Source: Engraulis encrasicolus
Taxonomy: Eukaryota > Chordata > Actinopteri > Clupeiformes > Engraulidae
Reading direction: 5' to 3'
DNA: 64,000 bases
NCBI RefSeq assembly: GCF_034702125.1
Contig: NC_085873.1
Span: 54,512,563 to 54,576,562 of the forward strand
The notes beneath the pieces are model-generated. The model had not been told where the DNA came from. It searched no databases and was given only the letters and a program-made list of their open reading frames with translations. This document shows positions 56,821-64,000 of the stretch, piece after piece. Position 1 is the stretch's first letter. Each line of letters starts with the position of its first letter. A program made the position numbers and the translations under genes.

Positions 56821-57677
56821 CTACTTTCGCCTCTCTTGTTTTGGTGGGAATCCAAAGACAACACTGAGCATGTCAGAGAAAACATGGGAACGGAGAGAGG
56901 TGAAGCGCTTCTGAAAACGTCTGGCCTAGAAATGGTTTCCTTTTCAGATGTCCACAAAGGGAAAGAAGGAAAGACAACGAGTCACATAAAGCGGATGATG
57001 GTCAATGTTCACAAACAGTCAGTGTTACAAGCAGAGAGGATGAATAGGAGAGAAATTGCTTCAGAGGAGATGAGGTATGTTTTAATTTTGTAATTATTGT
57101 TTGTGGCTGCTAGTGTTTTCTGTGCCAGCCGTACCAAAGCAGCCAGAAAGTGTTTTTCTTTTTCTGTGCAGAGAAACTTGCTCAGTCTCACTTGATCGTG
57201 TCCCCTCATTCCAGTGCACCCTATGGAGGGCCTGTCAGTGTGACAAGCATGGGGGATGAGTTGGAGAGAAATTGGTTCAATGGTGATGTGGTGTTATTTT
57301 TTTTAAATTATTGTTTGTGACTGGTGCTGTTCTTTGTGCCAATCGTAACAAAGCAGCCAGTGCAGACAGACTCATCCTTCCCAATTTGTTTGAGCTAGTC
57401 TCACTTGAACGCATTTGTTTGAGACAGTCTCACTAGCTCATGTCTCCACACTCCAACACAGCCTAAGGAACCGCCGCCACATTGTATTGTCCAAGTGTTT
57501 TAGTGGACCAGTGTTTTTGTTGTGTTTTTCAGCTTCTTCGCTTGTCAACACTGAATGAATGACAATTAGGCCTACAGTGCAGTCGTTTTTATGTCATTAT
57601 ATTCGTTCTCTCCCCAGACAAACTGTTACTACCAAGGGAAGGTGGAGGGAAGCGCATGGTCAGACGTCGGCCTCAGC
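56821..57677. other. Possible exon-like stretch and a local duplication
   Basis: From 56836 a frame of 79 codons reaches a GAG-GTATGT donor-like site at 57074 (hydrophilic, Lys-rich), unrecognised. About 57045-57150 and 57240-57360 are diverged tandem copies sharing GAGAGAAATTG, TTATTGTTTGTG and AACAAAGCAGCCAG-like sequence. No supported gene. Confidence 0.35.
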
Positions 57678-57958
57678 CAGGGCCGGATTAAGATGGTCTG
57701 GGGCCCCTAGGCTCCAGGTAGCTGTGGGGCCCCCAAGACTGCAAATTCCGCGACAAATTTACACAGACAGTGTCATAATTACAACCTAGGAATTAAGGGT
57801 AACTTATCTAGCAATTGCACTGAACACAACAGACATTTTTCAATATTGAATATTGTCACAATTTTGCAATTTTTCACTTTTGGCTAATGAGAGGCCCCCT
57901 GGCAGGTGGGGTGCCCTAGGCTGCAGCCATATCTAGCCAGTGCGTTAATCCAGCCCTG
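57678..57958. mobile_element. hAT-type MITE, single-unit relative of 526-1047 (TSD GCCTCAGC)
   Basis: Ends CAGGGCCGGATTAA and the complement CAGGGCTGGATTAA, flanked by perfect GCCTCAGC at 57670-57677 and 57959-57966. It carries one CTAGGCTGCAGCCATATCTA unit only. Confidence 0.93.
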
Positions 57959-57979
57959 GCCTCAGCACATGCTCAGGAC

Positions 57980-58165
57980 TCAGGTGAGTGCTGTACGCTC
58001 AGCTTCACTGGGCCACACCTGAGGTGCATATGGCATTTCCACACCTGAGTTACATGTGTCAGCTTCACTGGGCCACACCTGAGGTGCAGATGGAGTTACA
58101 TGTGTCAGCTTCACAGGGCCACACCATAGCTCTACGCTCAGCTTCACAGGGCCACACCTGAGGTG
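57980..58165 (+). repeat. Tandem repeat TCAGCTTCACTGGGCCACAC, four units
   Basis: Units of unequal length (about 40-65 bp) each contain CAGCTTCAC(T/A)GGGCCACACC; three also have TGAGGTGC. Confidence 0.85.
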
Positions 58166-58256
58166 CGTTTCTCGAAACCATGTTGCTATGCGATTTCCCA
58201 TTGGCAACTACCCAAGTTGCTAGCTGGCTAACAACTACACTTTCGAGAAACGCACC
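58163..58256. repeat. Short foldback, GGTGCGTTTCTCGAAA ends
   Basis: 94 bp. The right arm reads TTTCGAGAAACGCACC, a perfect inverse of the left. Same family as 6612-6735. Confidence 0.85.
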
Positions 58257-58544
58257 ACAGAGCTACAGGTGGCATTTTTTCTGCATGGTCTTTGCAGTGA
58301 TGTCAATCCAAAACCGTATCTTTACAAGTGTAGAGGAATGTGGTTATACATTTAAGCTCAGTCATCAGTATATTATTATCTCTTTGTTATGTTACGGTCT
58401 GCCTGTTCAACCCCAAAGCCAGGCAGAAACTACATCTGAAACTAGCCTGGCTTCGTAGTCACTGCAAACAGACTCGCAAAACACATCCCCCTTAAAGTGA
58501 TACTGTCCCATTTTTGGAAATAAGCTTATTTTACACCTTCCCTT

Positions 58545-58795
58545 GAGTTAAATAATAGGGTTTTACCGTTCTCCTGTACTTTCAACCGTTTTCTAGTTAT
58601 GACTAGAAAAATTTTGCCTCCAAGCTAACAGTTAACATTGAGTCCTATGAGACCAGTTAGCCGCGAGCTGGTCTCATAGGGCTCAATGTTAACTGCTAGC
58701 ATGAAGGTAAAATTTGCACTGCCATACCCAGAGCACGGTTGAAAGTATTGTACAGGAGAACGGTAAAACCCTATTATACCCTATTATAACCCTAA
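58545..58795. repeat. Long foldback element
   Basis: Arms GGGTTTTACCGTTCTCCTGT and the inverse ACAGGAGAACGGTAAAACCC meet at a centre with GAGTCCTATGAGACCAG / CTGGTCTCATAGGGCTC around 58663. A strong hairpin in either strand. Confidence 0.85.
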
Positions 58796-58844
58796 GTCTT
58801 GAGTGCAGAGGTATTCCTTCATTTGGACCGCTGCCCAGCCTTAA

Positions 58845-59204
58845 AGGTACACTGTGCACGAAATGGTCAAAAAAGGCACTGCAACTATGCTGCTCGTTGA
58901 AACTGGGCTGCCTGTTGCCAAATTTGATCTTTTCATGAAAGTGTACTAAGTGATAAACTAACATTTTCTAGTATGGCCCAAGTACAGTCATTTTTGCAAC
59001 TAAAAATGGCTATTTTTGGAAATTCAAAATGGCGGACCATGGAGAAGATCCCCCTTTTCATGTATGAAAAGTGCAATTTTTCCAGTCATAATGAATACTT
59101 AGAATTTGATGGTGATGGTAAGTATTCATGAAAAAAGCAACATTAGTGAATGGGCAGCATGAATTCTGGAAAAAAAACAACTAAAAATCTCACACAGTGT
59201 CCCT
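58845..59204. mobile_element. TTAA-type MITE, intact relative of the outermost nest layer
   Basis: Ends AGGTACACTGTGC and the complement AAGGGACACTGTGTGAG, flanked by TTAA at 58841-58844 and 59205-59208. In inverse orientation it matches both halves 16352-16594 and 52492-52568, confirming how that element was split. Confidence 0.9.
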
Positions 59205-59564
59205 TTAATCACTAACAGGAACGGAGAGGACATGTGGAGAGAAACACTGCAGATGCCACATGACTACAGAGGTGTATACAGTGCCTTCAGCCAGGGGACA
59301 AAGGGGACCGATGTCATGGGCCCGGCAAAAGCGGCCCTGACTGCAAATGCCACATGAGTCCAGAGGTTTGGACTCAGTCAGAGAGCAACTAATGAGTTTA
59401 GACGCGGTGTGACTCTCGCCATAGTGATGTGGTGCACCGACCCGCTGACAAAAGCTATATGATCTGTTATCAAAGTGACACAGAACGTAATATTGAAGTA
59501 TTATTTGTGTGAGTGTGTACTGAACCGTGTGTGCATGTGTGTGGACAGTACGCACAGCCACAGT

Positions 59565-59983
59565 CAGGCCCGGATTAAGAAGGCCTGGGGCCCCTGGGCT
59601 ATGGTTGCTGTGGTGGGCCCCGGAAAACAAATTTTGCGACAAATTTACATCTACAGTGACATAATTTCGTGCGAGGAATTAAGGTGAACAAGTCTACCAA
59701 CTCTACTGCACACGACATATGAACTTTTCAATATTGCAGCTTGACACAATTTTGCAATTTTTCATTTTTGGCTAATGGGGGGCCCCTGGCAGGTGGGGCC
59801 CCTAGGCTGCAGCCATATCTAGCCTGTGGGGGCCCCCTGGCAGTTGGGGGCCCCTAGGCTGCAGCCATATCTAGCTTGTGGGGGCCCTAGGCTGCAGCCA
59901 TATCTAGCCTGTGAAGGGCCCCCCTGGTAGGTGGGGGCTCCTCAGCTGCAGCCATATCTAGCCTGTGCATTAATCGGGCCTTG
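59565..59983. mobile_element. hAT-type MITE, copy B version of 526-1047
   Basis: Same ends; flanks GCCACAGT (59557-59564) and TCCACAGT (59984-59991). It has fewer internal minisatellite units and a decayed last unit (GGGGGCTCCTCAGCTGCAGC). Confidence 0.9.
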
Positions 59984-60958
59984 TCCACAGTACTGTATGT
60001 GTGTAAGTGTGTGTCTGAGGAAGGAATTCCCCCTTAGCTCAATAATGATATCCAGTGTTGGCAGAATAACCATTTGCACATGTCAGGGAGAAATAATCAC
60101 CCAGATGAGATCATATTAATGGACACCAGCAGGAATTTCCTCATAGTGAAGCCAACAAATGTCCTCACCACCAAGAGAGCTCAATGTTGTTCATTTTTAG
60201 AGTTTTGTCTTTTAAGACAGAAACATTGTTTTTCTGTAGTATTTATTTGCAAGTGGTCCCCAGATTCTTCAATTTGACAAATGTGGATCGTTCATTTTGA
60301 AGAGACCTCTGTTATACACTGTGTTGGCCAAGACAAATTGCGACCATTTAGGTTGGCAGGATCTGAGCTTGTGGGGTTTTTAAGGAAGCCATGAGGTCTA
60401 CTAAAAACCGTGTAATTCAGCTCCGTCTCAGAGAAGATGTCACTTTAAATCACACTGTCCCACTCCGAGTGTGAGAACATATGCAGCTAAGCACTCTCAC
60501 AACCCCTAAGAATTAGAGAAAAACGGATATTATTCATTTGCCAAAATATGCACTTAATGTCGTCCTTCTGAGTAACAGTGGGGTTGGATGAGGTTATGAC
60601 TGTCTGGCCTGTCTGATGTCCTGTGATTCATGATGCAAATAAGAACCGCACATTAGGGATTTTACTGTGGCAAATGCCTACTCTGTCATACTAAGGCTTC
60701 CGCGTCTGAAGACGAGGTAGGTCGGTAGGAACTCATCTCAGGTCAGAGAAGAACATACTTTATTATTGAAACAAGGTGGAGTGTTCCTTTAACACTGTGA
60801 AATTTAACTTCAAAATACACTGAAGAAGATCAAGTTCCAAAAGGAGGACAAGAATTCGGCACCAGAGCACTAGTCCACTACATTAATCTGGCTACTCTGG
60901 CCGTGTAACACCCTCTTAATCTGGCTACTCTGGTCTTGTTAATCAAAGCTATGGCTTC

Positions 60959-61213
60959 TAGGGGTGGTACGGTTCACAAAATTCACGGTTTTCGGTTCTC
61001 TACGGTTCTTTTTTTTAGCTCATGATAAATGGTGTACTGGGAATATTAAACAATATTTATATAACTGCAGTTATAAAGTGATGATGCGCAAGTTGAATTT
61101 GACATTTTTCTGGGCAGTACATGAATTGCGGTTTGCGACGGATTGCACGGTTCGGTTCGGTATGTATGTGAATTGTACGGTTTCGGTTTTCGGTGCGGTT
61201 TGTGCCATCCCTA
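60959..61213. mobile_element. hAT-type MITE, copy B version of 2416-2671
   Basis: Flanked by ATGGCTTC at 60951-60958 and 61214-61221, with the same termini as in copy A. Confidence 0.9.
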
Positions 61214-61682
61214 ATGGCTTCATCCCACTCCTTTTCAGTTACACATGATGATGGTACTTGTATTTATTTAATTGGCTGCTTTTTGTTCTTGTGTTACATC
61301 TGAAATAAAAATCAATCAATCAATCACTCTGGTCGTGTTACATTAATCTGGCTACTCTGGCCGTGTTACATCTTCTTACCTGCTTTGTCTCCTCTGACAT
61401 GTAAAATCTGATTTTTAACAGATGTTCGTGTGTGGTGGGCCCCATGTACTTTCGCAGGTTAAATGTCACTTGGTGGACCTGAGACAGCGATCTCAGAGTA
61501 GAGTAAGTAAATCAGACAGACTTAGATAAGCCGGATCTGGAGATTCACTGCAGGGCTCTGGGAGATCAGACTCTGATTTATCAGATGAACGGAAAGAAAA
61601 AATAAAAATCTGGGACACCGAAATTGGGGTGAGGATGTGGATGTGGGGATGTGCGGATGTGGATGTGGGGAATTGGGGTGGG

Positions 61683-61977
61683 CATGGGGTGGACTGGCCA
61701 TCTGGCGTACCGGGCAAATCCCGGTGGGCCCTCGCGCGTCCCGGGCCCTCCGAGGGCCAGAAATCATAATAAAAAAATATTTTGTCTTCTCTCTATCTCC
61801 TACCCCCAAACATACTCAGAACTTTAGAAGCAGGATGAAGGGAACATGAGGGTTCACAGCAGCTTTTTCCAGTGGGCAATATATATATATATATATATAC
61901 ACCGATAGAGGCTTAGGCGCTGGGCCCTCAGGTGTCAAAAAGTGCCCGGGCCCTTTTCAGATCCCAGTCCAGCCCTG
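61683..61977. mobile_element. hAT-like MITE inside the G-rich minisatellite
   Basis: Ends CATGGGGTGGACTGGCCATCTG and the complement CAGGGCTGGACTGGGATCTG. Absent from copy A. Flanking GGGGTGGG and GAGGTGAG are only an imperfect duplication, as expected inside a repeat. It contains an AT microsatellite at 61879-61901. Confidence 0.72.
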
Positions 61978-63228
61978 GAGGTGAGGATGTGGGGAATTGG
62001 GATGTGGGGAATTGGGGTGAGGATGTGGGGAATTGGGGTGAGGATGTGGGGAATTGGGGTGAGGATGTGGGGAATTGGGGTGAGGATGTGGGGTGGGGAA
62101 TTGGGGTGAGGATGTGGGGAATTGGATGTGAGGAATTGGGGAATTGGGCTGGGGATGTGGGGAATTGGGGTGAGGATGTGGGGAATTGGGCTGGGGATGT
62201 GGGGAATTGGGCTGGGGATGTGGGGAATTGGGGTGGGGATGTGGGGAATTGGGGAATTGGAGTGAGGATGTGGGGAATTGGGGTGAGGATGTGGGGAATT
62301 GGGGTGAGGATGTGGGGAGGGGAATTGGGGTGAGGATGTGGGGTGGGGATGTGGGGAATTGGGGTGGGGATGTGGATGTGGGGAATTGGGGAATTGGGGT
62401 GGGGATGTGGGGAATTGGGGATGTGGGGAATTGGGGTGAGGATGTGGGGTGGGGAATTGGGATGTGGGGAATTGGGGTGAGGATGTGGGGTGGGGAATTG
62501 GGATGTGGGGAATTGGGGTGAGGATGTGGGGTGGGGAATTGGGATGTGGGGAATTGGGGTGAGGATGTGGGGTGGGGAATTGGGGAATTGGGGTGAGGAT
62601 GTGGGGTGGGGATGTGGGGAATTGGGGTGGGGATGTGGGGAATTGGGGTGGGGATGTGGGGAATTGGGGTGGGGATGTGGGGGCTGGGGATGTGGGGAAT
62701 TGGGGTGGGGATGTGGGGTGGGGAATTGGGATGTGGGGAATTGGGGTGAGGATGTGGGGTGGGGAATTGGGGTGAGGATGTGGGGTGGGGAATTGGGGAA
62801 TTGGGGTGGGGATGTGGGGTGGGGAATTGGGGAATTGGGGTGAGGATGTGGGGTGGGGAATTGGGGTGAGGATGTGGGGTGGGGATGTGGGGAATTGGGG
62901 TGAGGATGTGGGGTGGGGAATTGGGATGTGGGGAATTGGGGTGAGGATGTGGGGTGGGGAATTGGGATGTGGGGAATTGGGGTGAGGATGTGGGGTGGGG
63001 AATTGGGATGTGGGGAATTGGGGTGAGGATGTGGGGTGGGGAATTGGGGAATTGGGGTGAGGATGTGGGGTGGGGATGTGGGGAATTGGGGTGAGGATGT
63101 GGGGTGGGGAATTGGGATGTGGGGAATTGGGGTGGGGAGGTGGGGAGGGGAATTGGGGTGGGGATGTGGGGAATTGGGGTGGGGAATTGGGGTGAGGATG
63201 TGGGGAATTGGGGTGGGGATGTGGGGCA
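61978..63228 (+). repeat. G-rich minisatellite, copy B (expanded)
   Basis: About 1.25 kb of GGGGAATTGGGGTGAGGATGT with frequent GGGGTGGGGAATTGGGATGT higher-order units, against about 0.44 kb in copy A. All G-runs are on one strand. The 439-codon minus-strand frame of PQFPTS repeats is an artefact. Confidence 0.95.
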
Positions 63229-64000
63229 GACCTGTGAGTTGAGGAGATTTTCAGGCATAGAAGAGTTAAGATTCATTTATTTTTGGCTTCCACTAAGAGA
63301 TCTGAATATCCGCTGGTGATACATAAGTAGATTTGGATTCCTGCCACTAATGCATCCATTTATATGAGCTTCACACACGCACGGACGCAAGCACGCACAC
63401 ACAGGCATGCATGCACACACACACACAGACAGTCTGACGTATTTTCCCATACTTTGATTGTGATATATTTCTACACTGGACCACCACTGCTGATAACCCA
63501 AATGTTTTCCAGATTTGGTGTCATGAAAGCAACCGGATCAATAAGTAATTCAAAAACATGGGCCCACGTCCTGCAGTGTATGAGCCAAAACAAACAACCG
63601 CTGCTCTAGTCCATTTCATACACATGGTGTTTCCTTTCCAATGTCTTTCCCGATCCTCAAGCAAGCACTGCTGGCAAAAAAACATTGTAAAGTATTTTTG
63701 AAGCATTTTGTCATGGCTGAAATCCCTGTCAAAGGAAAACAGGGATTGTGTTGTGCTGTGCTACAAAAAACAGCTTTGGGGTGCATTTCTCAAAAGCGTA
63801 GTTGTTAGGCAGTTAGCAATGTCTATAGTTGCAGATGGGAAATTGCATTGAAACCAACAAAGTAGCTAAAGTAGTTAGCTACTACGGTTTGGAGAAATGC
63901 ACCTCTGGCTCATAACCCTGAGCAACTGTCAACAACATCCCGGATTTATGTGCAGAGTGAAAGCCTAAAAGCCGTTTTCTGGAAGGGCCTTTAGTGAATA

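Larger units (their letters stand above)
59226..64000 (+). repeat. Segmental direct duplication, copy B
   Basis: Matches copy A (1-6845) and continues past the window. It lacks the LINE: the empty site CATAGAAGAGTTAAGATTC is at 63256-63274. It contains a single 30-bp unit at its start, fewer internal units in the hAT MITE, and an extra hAT-like insertion at 61683-61977 that A lacks. Confidence 0.9.

Noticed and set aside
56836..57093. 85-codon hydrophilic frame ending near a donor-like GAG-GTATGT
   Set aside because: No family recognised, and the segment is part of a local tandem duplication; noted only as a region.
61957..63276. Minus-strand open frame of 439 codons (PQFPTS repeats), and plus-strand GNWGEDV frames
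   Set aside because: Pure by-product of a minisatellite with units near multiples of three; no start context, no non-repeat domain, and the same in copy A at 3323-4036.

Overview
The window is eukaryotic, from a ray-finned fish, probably a teleost. The evidence is two exons of a vertebrate ADAM12-type metalloprotease gene, very long CA/CT/CTGC microsatellites, and a mobile-element mix typical of teleosts: L2/Rex1-like and L1/Tx1-like LINEs, a BEL/Pao LTR element, a DIRS fragment, and many hAT-, Harbinger- and TTAA-type MITEs. Nothing prokaryotic was seen. I cannot name the species.

Layout. (1) 1-6845 is one copy (A) of a segment that recurs in the same orientation at about 59226-64000 (B). 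Copy A carries a 5'-truncated L2/Rex1-like LINE (4006-6098) that is absent from B. (2) 7511-9264 holds two ADAM12 exons. The exons that should lie between them are missing. Intronic repeats, minisatellites and a 100-N gap (13901-14000) follow. (3) 16352-52568 is a 36-kb nest of insertions whose outer junctions are closed by target-site duplications (TSDs). A small TTAA MITE was split by an L1/Tx1 LINE (16595-52478, TSD GAAAACTTTCATG). That LINE was itself split twice. One insertion is a 19.0-kb TTAA-flanked element (19586-38586). The other is a non-autonomous hAT (41591-52157, TSD GTGTGGAC), which contains a near-intact BEL/Pao retrotransposon (42465-51187, TSD ATGAC). (4) 52569-59204 is a mosaic of hAT MITEs, foldbacks and tandem repeats. 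(5) 59226-64000 is copy B, with a three-fold longer G-rich minisatellite.

The most interesting object is the 19-kb TTAA-flanked element. It carries two genes that point at each other. The plus-strand gene (exons from 21272 to 35909) has a C-terminus resembling a large fish transposase-like family. The minus-strand gene (38448 to 36239) encodes a protein with the cysteine-rich cytoplasmic 'ballast' domain of the P2X7 receptor. Both have frame breaks. The plus-strand gene lacks its expected middle, and its last intron contains another transposon (about 31955-35750) that carries a DIRS recombinase fragment and a Harbinger MITE. The nesting is therefore five levels deep.

The only host protein-coding sequence I can support is the pair of ADAM12 exons. 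Everything else with coding potential belongs to mobile elements. All splice junctions and frames were read by eye.
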